Shown here: one piece after another, positions 44,603-54,362 of the stretch
How positions within the stretch are numbered: the stretch's first letter is position 1
Layout of the letters: every line of letters starts with the position of its first letter
DNA from: Acidobacteriaceae bacterium
GTDB taxonomy: Bacteria > Acidobacteriota > Terriglobia > Terriglobales > Acidobacteriaceae
DNA length: 64,000 nucleotides
Direction: 5' to 3'
NCBI GenBank assembly: GCA_003134815.1
Contig: PLCO01000006.1
Location: forward strand, 33,975 to 97,974
The notes under the pieces: generated by a model
What the model saw: only the letters and a program-made list of their open reading frames with translations
Told to the model about the DNA's origin: nothing
Databases searched by the model: none
Translations under genes and position numbers: made by a program

Positions 44603-45817
44603 ATGATTCAACGCACAGCGGAGTCTCGTCGGCTGCCGAGTTCCACCCTGGGTGCGCTGGTTGTCGGCGGAGATCACCCGGGCCTCGGTGTCGTGCGCAG
44701 TCTCGGGCGGCGCGGTATTCCGGTTTATGTTGTCGACGATCAACTTTGCATTTCCCGCTTCTCCCGCTTCGCCAAGCGTGTCGTTCGCGTTCCCGACATC
44801 CTGGATGAGCGCAGGACTTTGGACAGTGTCCTCGACATTGGTCGGCGCTTCAACCTGCGCAACTGGGTGCTGATTCCGACACGCGATGAGACTGTCGCAG
44901 CCTTCTCGCGCTACCGGGATGAGCTGGCTGAATTCTTTACCGTTACCACCGGAGAATGGGAGAGCGTTCAATGGGCTTGGGATAAGAAGAAGACTTACGA
45001 ACTGGCTGAGTCGCTCGATATTCCCTGCCCGAAGACATTTAATCCAAAGTGTGCAGATGAGCTCCCTTCGCTCTACGACCGGCTTCCCCTCGCGATCAAG
45101 CCCACCGTTAAGGAGAACTTCTTTTACGCTACGGGCGCCAAGGCTTGGCGGTGCGACTCCATCGAGCAACTGCATCGGAACTACGATCGAGCAGCCCGCC
45201 AGATCCCGCCGGAGGAGATTCTCGTTCAGGAGATCGTCCCAGGGGATGGTAGCGAACAGTACTCATGGTGCGCATTTGTTCGCAACGGACAACCGCACAG
45301 CACGTTGGTCGCGCGGCGCCTCCGCCAGCATCCGCGCGAGTTCGGCCGCGCCGCAACCTATGTCGAGACGGCGGAAGCGCCGGTCATTGAAGAGCTCTCC
45401 GAGCGATTCGTTCGTGCTATTCATTATCATGGTCTCGTCGAGATCGAATATAAGCGTGATCAGCGAGACGGCCGCTATAAACTCCTTGACGTGAACGCGC
45501 GTGCCTGGGGATTCCATGCGCTCGGCGCCGCGTCTGGAGTGGACTTTCCCTGGCTCTTGTATGCCGACAAGGTCGGACTGTCGATCGAGCCGGCTCGCGC
45601 CAGGCCCGGAGTTGGATGGCTCAGGGTCTTGACCGATGTCCCTACCGCCCTGTCCGATCTTATCCACGGAAGCATCAGTCCAGTCGCTTACTTGAAATCG
45701 TTGCTTGCAACGCGCGTGGAATCGGTCTTCGCCTGGTCCGATCCGCTGCCATTTCTGGTCGAACTAATACTTCTTCCTTGGTTTATCGCGAAGAAGCTTC
45801 CCTCCGGGAGCAAATGA
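44603..45817 (+). CDS. ATP-grasp carboxylate-amine ligase-like protein
   Basis: A 404-residue ATP-grasp protein of the carbamoyl-phosphate-synthase/PylC-like type. The N-terminal preATP-grasp domain starts ALVVGGDHPGLGVVRSLGRRG. The ATP site follows (WDKKKTYELAESLDIPCP near 130, LAIKPTVKENF near 165, ILVQEIVPGDG near 200), and GLVEIEYKRD with LLDVNARAWG near 300 supplies the metal acids and Asn. The C-terminal ~70 residues are hydrophobic (VELILLPWFIAKK) and may anchor it to the membrane. TTG 44573 is an alternative start. Such enzymes ligate amino acids or other carboxylates to amines, so it may attach an amino acid to the glycan. It is the last gene of the plus-strand run. Confidence 0.82.
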   Translation: MIQRTAESRRLPSSTLGALVVGGDHPGLGVVRSLGRRGIPVYVVDDQLCISRFSRFAKRVVRVPDILDERRTLDSVLDIGRRFNLRNWVLIPTRDETVAAFSRYRDELAEFFTVTTGEWESVQWAWDKKKTYELAESLDIPCPKTFNPKCADELPSLYDRLPLAIKPTVKENFFYATGAKAWRCDSIEQLHRNYDRAARQIPPEEILVQEIVPGDGSEQYSWCAFVRNGQPHSTLVARRLRQHPREFGRAATYVETAEAPVIEELSERFVRAIHYHGLVEIEYKRDQRDGRYKLLDVNARAWGFHALGAASGVDFPWLLYADKVGLSIEPARARPGVGWLRVLTDVPTALSDLIHGSISPVAYLKSLLATRVESVFAWSDPLPFLVELILLPWFIAKKLPSGSK

Positions 45818-45839
45818 AGAAACAACGCGCTGGATCCGG

Positions 45840-45867
45840 GGCTTAGGATGTTCGTCCTAGCCGTTTT
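45840..45867 (+). terminator. Intrinsic terminator candidate after the ATP-grasp gene
   Basis: GGC(T)TAGGA pairs with TCCTAGCC across a six-base loop, with one bulged T, and GTTTTC follows. It starts 23 bases after the stop at 45817, in the position expected for the end of the polysaccharide operon. Confidence 0.6.
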
Positions 45868-46009
45868 CTGCTCTGGCAATCCGCCGCCTGCTTTGATCGA
45901 ATCCCATTTGAGCACCCGACCCCGGCGATCAAACGAAGGTTCCAGCATGCCAGCTCATCTTCGTTAGCGAATCGTGTAATTCTATTCTTCCATTGCTGTG
46001 CGAATCGCA

Positions 46010-46043
46010 AGGCTGCAGTCTACTGACCGCAGCCTTTTTTATT
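46010..46043 (+). terminator. Second intrinsic terminator between convergent genes
   Basis: AAGGCTGC (46010-46017) and GCAGCCTT (46030-46037) form a perfect 8-bp stem with a 12-base loop, followed on the plus strand by a run of T residues through 46041. It blocks readthrough into the convergent minus-strand gene ending at 46081. The opposite strand lacks a T-run, so it serves plus-strand transcripts. Confidence 0.75.
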
Positions 46044-46080
46044 GCATTCGCATATGTCCGCTACACGGCTCCGGCTGCGT

Positions 46081-47961
46081 TTACGGCAGCGTCACGCTCG
46101 CCGTGTTCGAAGGGGTGCTGGTAACTCCGGCGGCGTCGACGCTCTCGACGATATAGTCGTACGTTTCTCCGGCCTGCACGGTGGTGTCGACATAGGTGGT
46201 CTGGTTAAGGGTCGAGGCATTGAGTTGCTGGTATGAAGTGTCGCCGGCGGGTGCGCGATAGACGTTATAGCCTGCGATCGGATCGGGAGAACTGCTCGGA
46301 GCATCCCAATTCAAATTCACCTCTTCCAGTTGGCCTGTTCCGCTTAAGCTGATCGCGGTTGCGCCGCCAGCGAGAGACGTGCTGACGATTACGAGCTGCC
46401 CCGTCGCCACTCCCGCTCCAGTTGGATCAAACGAGACCTCGACCGTTGCCGCCTGACCATCAGTCAACGAAAGCGGGAATGTTGCGCCGGAAATCGAAAA
46501 GCCGGTTCCCTCCACCGTCGCTGCGGTGATAGCGATCGGCAGTGGACCTGAAGCCGTTAATTCCACCGATTGCGTCACCGCTGAATTCACCTCAACATTA
46601 CCGAAGGCGATACTCGTGGCGTTGATGCTAAGTCCCGCCGCGGCAGCGTTCAATTGCATGGGAAACCCCTCCGAAATACCGTCCGCTGTTGCTGACAGCA
46701 TCGCAGTCTGGGCGGTGCTGACCGAGGAGATCGTCGCAATAAAGCTGGCACTATTCGCGCCCTCTGGCACTGTCACGCTCGCCGGGACCGTAACCGCGGA
46801 ATTATTGCTGGCGAGATTTACCGTGACGCCGCCGCTCGGCGCCATGGGATTCAACGTTATTGTGCAGTCGTCGGATCCCGCTCCCACAATTGACCCAATC
46901 GTGCAATTCAGCCCGCTCAATACCGGTAACCCCGTACCGCTCAAGCTGATTACCGCCGAAGGTCCCGTCGCGAGGTTAGTGGTTAGGGTTAACTGTCCAA
47001 AGGCCGGCCCAGCCACCGTGGGATCGAATTGCACAGTGAGCGTGGCCGTCTGATTGGGATCCAACGTGAACGGAAGGTCCTGGCCCGAGAACGTGAAGCC
47101 CGGACCGGTCGCCGCTGCCGCGCTCACGGTCACGGACACATTCCCTGTCGAGGTCAGACTGAACGTTTGCTGAACCGCTGTATTCAGGTTCACGGTCCCG
47201 AAAGACAAACAGTTGCTGCTAAGGCTTAGCGAGGGCAGAACCGCCCGAAGTTGCAATGCGAAGGTCTCTGAAATACTTCCTGCCGCGGCCGTAAGTGTTG
47301 CGGTCTGTGCAGTGCCGACCGCCGTCGCAGAAGCGGTAAAGGTGGCGCTGGTTTCGCCGGCTTGCACCGTCACGGTAGTCGGCACCACCACCGCTGGATC
47401 GTCACTGGCCACCCTTACCAGAATTCCGCCGCTTGGCGCTGCCCCAGTTAGTATTACTGTGCAACTGTCTGTTCCCGCTCCGGTCAACGATCCGTTGGCG
47501 CAGCTCAATACACTCAGAGTCGTTGTGGTACCTGCACTCACTGCTGTCCCCATCCCGCTGAGTCCGATCACGAGTGTTCCGTCGGCAGGTGAGTTGCTGG
47601 TGACTGTCACTTCACCCGTCGCGGCCCCCGTTGCTGCGGGGGAGAAGTTCACATTGAAGTTATAAGTACCTCCGGCTGGTACCGTAATCGGAAGATCGTT
47701 GGCGAGGCTGGCAGAGAACGCCTGGCCCGTGACATTGATCTGCGAAACTTGCACCTCCGTTGAACGCTCATTCACAAGTAAAACACTCGAACTTTGTGTT
47801 TGACCGTATGGCACGGCGCCGAAGGTGACGGTTGCTGGTGATGGCTGGAGAGATTCTGAAGCCCCTGAATTGAGAACGAAACTGGCTCCGCCGCAGCCGG
47901 ACAGGACAATGAGCAGGCAAAGTGCGAACGCCAGCAGAGCAAGAAACGCCGGACGCAGCAT
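46081..47961 (-). CDS. Repeat lipoprotein with choice-of-anchor D/ASH-like domains and C-terminal fibronectin III-like domain
   Basis: A 626-residue surface-type protein. The start is set at 47961, where a lipoprotein signal begins (MLRPAFLALLAFALCLLIV) ending in the lipobox LSGC; the frame continues upstream without one. Behind it are three ~95-residue ASH/HYDIN-like beta units (recognised by xxxFGxVxxN starts and VxFxPxxxG ends) alternating with two units that begin xxCxxGSxxGAGxDxCT. The last ~80 residues are a fibronectin III-like domain with GYNVYRAP and YDYIVESVDAAGVTSTPSN. It is strongly Ser/Thr/Ala-rich. This architecture is common in Acidobacteriota exoproteins; function is unproven, adhesion or matrix likely. 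It is a small paralogue of the gene ending at 49130. Confidence 0.82.
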   Translation of the reverse strand: MLRPAFLALLAFALCLLIVLSGCGGASFVLNSGASESLQPSPATVTFGAVPYGQTQSSSVLLVNERSTEVQVSQINVTGQAFSASLANDLPITVPAGGTYNFNVNFSPAATGAATGEVTVTSNSPADGTLVIGLSGMGTAVSAGTTTTLSVLSCANGSLTGAGTDSCTVILTGAAPSGGILVRVASDDPAVVVPTTVTVQAGETSATFTASATAVGTAQTATLTAAAGSISETFALQLRAVLPSLSLSSNCLSFGTVNLNTAVQQTFSLTSTGNVSVTVSAAAATGPGFTFSGQDLPFTLDPNQTATLTVQFDPTVAGPAFGQLTLTTNLATGPSAVISLSGTGLPVLSGLNCTIGSIVGAGSDDCTITLNPMAPSGGVTVNLASNNSAVTVPASVTVPEGANSASFIATISSVSTAQTAMLSATADGISEGFPMQLNAAAAGLSINATSIAFGNVEVNSAVTQSVELTASGPLPIAITAATVEGTGFSISGATFPLSLTDGQAATVEVSFDPTGAGVATGQLVIVSTSLAGGATAISLSGTGQLEEVNLNWDAPSSSPDPIAGYNVYRAPAGDTSYQQLNASTLNQTTYVDTTVQAGETYDYIVESVDAAGVTSTPSNTASVTLP

Positions 47962-49129
47962 GGGCTGCACTGCGCGACTTACTAAGTGCGCGCTATTGCG
48001 ATTCGTCCGCGAGAAATCGCAACGTGCGGCGTATGCCGTTGCAGGGTCACATCGAAGCGGCGCGCTAAAAGGAATATCGCGCAATCGCATCACTGAAAGA
48101 AACCTTCACCAATTCGTGGATTTTCTGGCCCGCAACCCCAGCGAGCTGGAAACTGATTATTAGCTCGGCGCGACCCAATTACTCATTTGTCGTCGCCTGC
48201 CGGAGAGAGGCAGCACTGTATAACACTGTGCATATGCGCCGAGCGACCAGTACTTCGGACGCTCATCATGTGTTGTTGATGATCTTGTTCAGAATTGACT
48301 GCTTTGCGGAGGTAAATACCATTCTCAACTCTGTCTCTCCCTCGTCAAGGGCGTAAATCATAGGCCTGTGGAAAACTATTGGGGGCCTATCTTGCTCTCG
48401 GTAATGGCTTCTCGTTTAAAGAAAGCAATTCAGACTCACGGCTAGGTTCTCGGAACTTGACCGCCCATCCATAGTGCCGCGAACGCGGCGATGAAGATCA
48501 TGCATCGTCACCGTCCGCGGAAGTTTATATTGCGATTTGGTGAATTCCCCAAGTAGCGATTAAGGATCTTGATCTATCTCATCAAGCTGTGCGAGCAAAG
48601 TGTTTCAACACCAACCAGGAAACGTGAAGCCGCTCAAGCGCGACTGTAAAGCGGCGCACTCTGGATTCATATCCACCGCATTCGTCGCTGCGAATTCCCC
48701 GCTGACGAATCGAGGCTCTAAACAGAGCTGCATTCCTGATTAACGCAGTTTCGAGTCCTAATGGATTCCAAATTGCGAGCAATCTTCAGGCCAAAGCATG
48801 CCGCGTCGCCTTCGCATTGTTATCTCTATTGTTGAAGGCGTTTTACAACGCTGTAAGCTGGCAAGCATCTGGGATAGTTGCAGTAATCCACAGGCTGCGC
48901 GAAGGTAATTTTTTCACTTGTGCGTAGTTATTTCTCAATAGAGGCGGCAATCGGGGCCGCTGACAAATGCCCCGTCGGCCTACCCTGGCGCCACTCCAGG
49001 CGGGAGGAGTGGCGATCCGAAGGGTGAGTTAATCTCTGATTCGAGCGGCCTGTCGGCTTCCGTTGAGATGCGCCGGAAAAAGAAGACCGAGAACATCCGG
49101 CTGCTTTGAGCTCCTTTTCGCCCAGGCAG
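47962..49129. other. Long intergenic region between two repeat-lipoprotein genes
   Basis: This region of nearly 1.2 kb has no convincing gene; short frames on both strands show no family features. It contains an 8-bp inverted repeat CTCGGCGC/GCGCCGAG (48164-48171 and 48236-48243) about 190 bases before the smaller lipoprotein start, and a 9-bp hairpin at 48989-49014. It probably holds the promoter of the smaller gene. Confidence 0.5.
48989..49014 (-). repeat. Perfect inverted repeat downstream of the giant repeat gene
   Basis: CGCCACTCC and GGAGTGGCG form a 9-bp G+C-rich stem with an 8-base loop, 116 bases beyond the stop of the minus-strand gene ending at 49130. There is no T-tract on the minus strand, so a terminator is possible but not typical. 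Confidence 0.35.
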
Positions 49130-52100
49130 CTACGGAAGCGCAACGGCCGCCATGTTGGAGGGGGTACTGGTTACGCCGGCAGCGTCGACGCTCTCGACAA
49201 TGTAATCGTATGTCTGTCCCGCTTGCACGGTGTTGTCCACATAGGTGGTTTGGCTCAGAGTAGAGGTATTCAATTGCTGGTATGAAGTGCCGCCGCTTGG
49301 CGCGCGATAGACGTTATAGCCAGCCACCGGATCCGAAGAACTGCTCGGCGGGCTCCAGGTCAGATTCACTTGAACTAACTCTCCAGTGGCACTCAAAGCG
49401 ATCACGGCCGTCGGGTTTGTAGATGAATTGCTCGTAATGGTCAGCGTGCCGCTTAAGGGCCCGGCCGCAGTGGGATTGAACTCCACGCTCAGGGTAGCAG
49501 TCTGAGTGGGATTCAGGGTCAAGGGGAACGTAACACCGGAAACCAAGAAGCCCGTTCCGCTTACGCTTGCCGCGCTCACGATTACGGGTCCGGTGCCCGT
49601 TGAGGATAGGGTCACCGTCTGTGTTGCGGGCGAATTCTGCATCACGTTGCCAAAGGCGATGCTCGTGGCGTTAATGCTCAACGTTGGCACGCCCGTGCCA
49701 AGTTGCAGCGCGAATGTCTTGGCAACGCTGTTGGCGCTGGCCGTCAGGACAACGGTTTGAGTGGTGCTTGACCCGGCAACGGTCGCGGTGTAGATCGCGG
49801 AAGTCGATCCGGCGGCCACGATTACTGAGGCCGGCACGGTAACGGCCGAGTTGTTGCTGGCCAGGCTGACGGTGAATCCGCCGCTGGCTGCTGCGACATT
49901 AAGCGACACCGTGCAGCTATCGGTTCCGGAGCCTGTCATCGATCCGCTGCTGCAGGTCAAGCCGCTCAATACCGGCTGTCCGGTTCCGCTGAGGCTGATC
50001 GCGGTAGAAGTGCCCGACGAGGAGTTGCTGGTCAGGGTCAGAGTACCGGAAACAGTCGTTGCGGCCGTTGGGTCAAACTGCACGTTCAGCGTCGCAGTCT
50101 GATTGGGATTCAAGGTCAGCGGGAAAGGAGCTCCGGAGACTGTGAAGCCGGAGCCGGCAATTGTGATCGCGCTTACGGTTACTGGTCCGGTCCCGGTGGA
50201 GGTAAGGGTCAGGGCCTGCGCTGTTGCTGTGTTGACATTCACGGTGCCGAAGGTCAGGCTCGCCGAACTCACGCTCAGCGTGGGAACCAGCGCGCCAAGT
50301 TGCAGCGCGAATATTTTGGCAACGCTATTGGCGCTGGCAGTCAGGGTAACGGTTTGAGCCGCGCTCACCCCGGTGACTGTGGCCGTAAAGCTGGCCGCAG
50401 TGGCTCCCGCAGCCACAGTTACGCCGGCTGGCACAATTACAGATGTGTTGTTACTGGCCAGGCTTACAGGGAATCCACCGGCGACCGCGGCGGCGTTCAG
50501 CGTCACGGTGCAGGTATCCGTTCCCGCTCCTGTCATCGATCCATTTACGCAGCTCAACACGTTCACCACCGGCACTCCCGTGCCGCTCAGGCTGATCAAG
50601 GTCGAAGTGCCGCTGGACGAGTTGCTGGTCAACGTCAGAGTTCCTGAGGCCGGTCCAGCAGTCGAAGGATTGAACTGTACGGACAGCGTAGTGAACTGAC
50701 CGGAGTTGATCGTCAGCGGGAAGGTAGCTCCCAAAACTGTGAAGCCGGCTCCGGCCACTGTGGCAGCGCTGATGGTGACGGGCGATGTGCCAGTCGAGGA
50801 AAGAGTAAGCGTTTCGCTTAAGGCCGTGTTCACATTGACGTTGCCCATGGAAAGGCTGCCGGTGCTCACGCTCAACGTCGCCACTCCCGCGTTCAGTTGC
50901 AGACTGAATGTCGTTGCAACGCTGTTGGCGCTGGCGGTCAATGTGGCTGCCTGGGCGGTGCTGACTGTAGAGGCAGTTGCTGTGAAGCTGGCCGATGTGG
51001 TGCCTCCGGCCACGGTTACACTGGCAGGTACCGTCACGGCCGAGTTGTTGCTGGCCAGGTTGACGGTAAAGCCGCTGCTTGCTGCGGCTGTGTTCAGAAA
51101 CACAGTGCATGTGTCGGTACCCGCGCCGGTGATTGATCCGTTCGCGCAACTCAGGAGGTTCAAAACCGGCAACCCGGTGCCAGTTAGGCTGATCACGGTG
51201 GAAGTGCCGCTCGAGGAGTTGCTGGTCAGCGTGATCGTGCCGGAAGCTGCTCCAGCCGTCAGGGGATCGAATTGCACAGTAAGAGTGGCCGTTTGATTGG
51301 GGTTCAAAGTCAACGGGAAAGTGGCTCCGGAGACGGAGAATCCGATTCCAGTCACGCCGGCCGCAGCGATTGTCACCGGTGAGGTTCCAGTCGATGAAAG
51401 CGTCAACGTCTGTGTCGTAGGCGTGTTCACGTTCACGCTGCCAAAGCCGATGCTTCCAGCGCTTACGCCAAGGGTGGCTGTACCGCTTCCCAGCAGCAGC
51501 GCGAAGATCTGCGATACACCGTTGGCGCTCGCAGTAAGGATGGCGGTCTGTGAAGTGCTCACCGAGGCGACGGTAGCTATGAAGTTAGCCGCGGTGGCTC
51601 CGGCGGCCACGGTCACTGTGGCCGGCACTGTTACGGCTGAATTGTTGCTGGCCAGGCTCACAATCAAGCCTCCGCTGCTCGCCGCCGTACTCAGAGTCAC
51701 GGTGCAATTGTCGGTTCCGGCGCTGGTCATCGATCCATTCGTGCATGTTAGAAAGCTCAGCGTGGGCACGCTGGTGTTCAGTTGAACGCCGAAGGTCTTG
51801 GCAACGCCGTTGGCGCTCGCGGTCAAAGTTACTGCCTGAGGAGTGCTCACTGCCGAGGCGGTTGCCGTGAAGTTAACCGAGGTGGCTCCTGGAGCCACGG
51901 TCACTGAGGACGGCACGGTCAAAGCCGAGTTGTTGCTCGTCAGGTTCACGCTAAAGCCGGCGCCGGTGGCTGCTGCATTCACCGCGATCGTGCAGTTGTC
52001 GATTCCCGCCCCGGTCATTGATCCGTTGCTGCAGACCACTCCGTTCAACACCGGCATGCCGGTGCCGTTCAGGCTGATCAAAGTCGAAGTGCCGCTGGTC

Positions 52101-54262
52101 GAGTTGCTGGTCACTGTAAGCTGGCCTGTGTTGGTTCCTGCTGTGCTTGGATCGAACTGCACAGTCAGCGTGGCCGTCTGATTGGGGTTCAAGGTCAGCG
52201 GGAAAGTAGCTCCCGTTACGGAGAATCCGATTCCGGCAACCGTGGCTCCGGTGACTGTGACCGCTGAGCTTCCCGTTGAAGACAGAGTCAGCGTCTGAGT
52301 AGTGGGGGTATTCACGCCGGCATTGCCAAAAGACAGGCTGGATGAGCTGACGCCAAGCGTGATCTGGGCCGCATTCAGCTGCACGCCGGTGCTCGCCGAG
52401 ACGCCTGCCGCGCTTGCCGACACGGTCACGGCTTGTGCCACGTTCACGGCGGAGACAGTGGCGGAAAAGCTTCCGCTCGTAGCCCCGGGCGCGAGTGTGA
52501 TTGATGCTGGCACTACGAATGAAGAGTCGCTGCTGGTCAGGTTTACATTCAGGCCGCCGATTGGAACTGCCGCGCTCGTCGATAGCGTGCAGTTGTCAGT
52601 GCCGGCTCCCGTCATTGTTCTGTTAGCGCAGCTTATTCGGGTCAATTGTGGAACGCCTCTGCCTTGAAGACCGATCCGCCTGAAGGCTCCAGTAGCGGAG
52701 TTGCTCGTCAGGTCCATCTCGCCCGTCGTTGAGCCCGTCGCGGTTGGATCGAATTCCAGAGTCAGTGTTGCCGCTTGATTGGGGGCTAGTGTCAGGGGAA
52801 ACGAGGCTCCCGAAGCAGCAAATCCGCTTCCAGTAACCGAAGCCGCGCTCACCGTTACCGCCGAGTTTCCGGTTGAAGTCAAGGTAACGGTTTGCGTCGC
52901 AGGAATTCCCGTAGCCACATCGCCAAAGTCTACGCTCGGCGTGCTCACCAGGAGTGTAGGTGTTCCGGGATTTAGTTGCAGCGTGAAGGTTCCAGCAAGA
53001 CCGCTCACGCTCGCCGCCAGCGTCGCGGTTTCTGTGGAATTGACCGGAGAAACATTCGCCGTAAAGCTGGCGCTGCTCGCGCCTGCGAGCACCGTTACCG
53101 TCGCTGGCACAGTCACCAGCGAATTGTTGCTGGAGAGATTCACGATCAGGCCGCCAGTAGCGGCAGGTGTGTTCAGTAATACAGTGCAATTGTCGGTTCC
53201 CGCTCCGGTAATCGACCCATTGGTGCAGTTCAGGCTAGTCAGCCCCGGTATTCCCGTGCCGCTCAGGCCGATCGCTGTCGAACTGCCGCTCGAAGAATTG
53301 CTCGCCAGGGACAGTTGCCCGTTTTCCACGCCGGCAGCCGTCGGATCGAACTGCACGCTCAGCGTTGTCGTTTGACCCGGAGCCAGTGTCACCGGCAGAC
53401 CCGCACCTGTGATCGTAAAATTTGCGCCCGTCATCGACACCGCGCTCACCGTCACCGGCATCGTGCCGGTTGATGAAAGAACCAGCGAATGTGTCACGGC
53501 CGAGTTGACCGGTACGCTGCCAAAAGTCAGGCTGGGAACACTTACGCCCAGGATGGCAAGTGCTGCATCAAGTTGAACAGAGAAGGTTTCTGCCACGCCG
53601 CCCACGCTGGCGGTCAACATTGCCGCCTGGGCCGTTGTAACCGCGGATGCGTCCGCCGTAAACTCCGCGCTGGTCGCTCCCGCCGGTACCGTCACGGATG
53701 CAGGAACCGCCACCGCGATGTCATTGCTTGTCAGGCTCACTGCCAGCCCGTTGCCTTCAGCGGTCGCATTCAGCGTCAACGTGCAGTTGTCTGACCCTGT
53801 TCCAAGGATCGATGCGTTCACGCATGTCAGCCCGGTCAGCGCCGGCACGCCCGTGCCGCTCAATGCAACAGATTCCGAAGATGCGTTCGAAGCGTTGCTG
53901 GCAACGGTCAGTTGGCCGCTCGCAGAGCCTGACGCTGTGGGGTTGAATGAGAGGCTGAACTTAACACTGGCGTTGCCGGCGATAGTCATCGGCAGGCTGC
54001 CTCCTCCACTCATCGTGAAGGACTGCCCGCTCAAGTTAACCTGAGAGATTTGAACCGCGCCCGAACCCTGATTCACAACCGTAATATTCGCGGTCGCCGT
54101 CTTGCCAACAGCGACTTGGCCGAAATCGAGGCTGCTCGATGACACGGTCAGTGTTCCGACCGCCGAGCTATTCGTAACAAAGGAACCTGAACAACCACCG
54201 ATAAAAGCAAGGCCGCAGGAAAAAGTCAGCAGCTTAATTAAACTTAACTTCGAGTGGCGCAT
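49130..54262 (-). CDS. Giant repeat lipoprotein (eight choice-of-anchor D/ASH-like units, C-terminal fibronectin III-like domain)
   Basis: A 1710-residue exported protein. The start at 54262 is fixed by GGAGGTAAG directly upstream and by the lipoprotein signal MRHSKLSLIKLLTFSCGLAFIGGC (lipobox IGGC). I count eight ASH-like units (for example SSLDFGQVAVG, PSLTFGSVPVN, TSIAFGNVMQN) and eight alternating units starting like LTCxNGSMTGAGTDNCTV with SNNSAVTVP in the middle; one alternating unit follows another without an ASH unit between. The final ~80 residues are a fibronectin III-like domain matching the paralogue at 46081 in about 65 of 79 positions. The two Cys of each alternating unit could form disulfides. 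It probably forms a long stalk on the outer surface. The repeats make it prone to length variation. Confidence 0.85.
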   Translation of the reverse strand: MRHSKLSLIKLLTFSCGLAFIGGCSGSFVTNSSAVGTLTVSSSSLDFGQVAVGKTATANITVVNQGSGAVQISQVNLSGQSFTMSGGGSLPMTIAGNASVKFSLSFNPTASGSASGQLTVASNASNASSESVALSGTGVPALTGLTCVNASILGTGSDNCTLTLNATAEGNGLAVSLTSNDIAVAVPASVTVPAGATSAEFTADASAVTTAQAAMLTASVGGVAETFSVQLDAALAILGVSVPSLTFGSVPVNSAVTHSLVLSSTGTMPVTVSAVSMTGANFTITGAGLPVTLAPGQTTTLSVQFDPTAAGVENGQLSLASNSSSGSSTAIGLSGTGIPGLTSLNCTNGSITGAGTDNCTVLLNTPAATGGLIVNLSSNNSLVTVPATVTVLAGASSASFTANVSPVNSTETATLAASVSGLAGTFTLQLNPGTPTLLVSTPSVDFGDVATGIPATQTVTLTSTGNSAVTVSAASVTGSGFAASGASFPLTLAPNQAATLTLEFDPTATGSTTGEMDLTSNSATGAFRRIGLQGRGVPQLTRISCANRTMTGAGTDNCTLSTSAAVPIGGLNVNLTSSDSSFVVPASITLAPGATSGSFSATVSAVNVAQAVTVSASAAGVSASTGVQLNAAQITLGVSSSSLSFGNAGVNTPTTQTLTLSSTGSSAVTVTGATVAGIGFSVTGATFPLTLNPNQTATLTVQFDPSTAGTNTGQLTVTSNSTSGTSTLISLNGTGMPVLNGVVCSNGSMTGAGIDNCTIAVNAAATGAGFSVNLTSNNSALTVPSSVTVAPGATSVNFTATASAVSTPQAVTLTASANGVAKTFGVQLNTSVPTLSFLTCTNGSMTSAGTDNCTVTLSTAASSGGLIVSLASNNSAVTVPATVTVAAGATAANFIATVASVSTSQTAILTASANGVSQIFALLLGSGTATLGVSAGSIGFGSVNVNTPTTQTLTLSSTGTSPVTIAAAGVTGIGFSVSGATFPLTLNPNQTATLTVQFDPLTAGAASGTITLTSNSSSGTSTVISLTGTGLPVLNLLSCANGSITGAGTDTCTVFLNTAAASSGFTVNLASNNSAVTVPASVTVAGGTTSASFTATASTVSTAQAATLTASANSVATTFSLQLNAGVATLSVSTGSLSMGNVNVNTALSETLTLSSTGTSPVTISAATVAGAGFTVLGATFPLTINSGQFTTLSVQFNPSTAGPASGTLTLTSNSSSGTSTLISLSGTGVPVVNVLSCVNGSMTGAGTDTCTVTLNAAAVAGGFPVSLASNNTSVIVPAGVTVAAGATAASFTATVTGVSAAQTVTLTASANSVAKIFALQLGALVPTLSVSSASLTFGTVNVNTATAQALTLTSTGTGPVTVSAITIAGSGFTVSGAPFPLTLNPNQTATLNVQFDPTAATTVSGTLTLTSNSSSGTSTAISLSGTGQPVLSGLTCSSGSMTGSGTDSCTVSLNVAAASGGFTVSLASNNSAVTVPASVIVAAGSTSAIYTATVAGSSTTQTVVLTASANSVAKTFALQLGTGVPTLSINATSIAFGNVMQNSPATQTVTLSSTGTGPVIVSAASVSGTGFLVSGVTFPLTLNPTQTATLSVEFNPTAAGPLSGTLTITSNSSTNPTAVIALSATGELVQVNLTWSPPSSSSDPVAGYNVYRAPSGGTSYQQLNTSTLSQTTYVDNTVQAGQTYDYIVESVDAAGVTSTPSNMAAVALP

Positions 54263-54362
54263 CTTACCTCCGAGCGGGCGCACAAAGTTCATCGGCGCTC
54301 GCACGACAGATTCATCGCCAAGGCGAACTAAAGTAATCATTAGTGATTACCAATTGAGCAGA

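Noticed and set aside
48582..48782. A 66-codon minus-strand frame in the 47962-49129 gap
   Set aside because: No ribosome site, no similarity and atypical composition; treated as chance.
46526..53946. Many plus-strand frames of 80-200 codons across the repeat lipoproteins
   Set aside because: They are regular antisense shadows of a repeated, G+C-rich coding sequence and repeat with the same period as the real minus-strand units.
49130..54262. Regular spacing of similar DNA units suggesting a CRISPR or satellite array
   Set aside because: The units are coding, ~280 bases each and translate into conserved beta-domain repeats; there are no short identical repeats with unique spacers.
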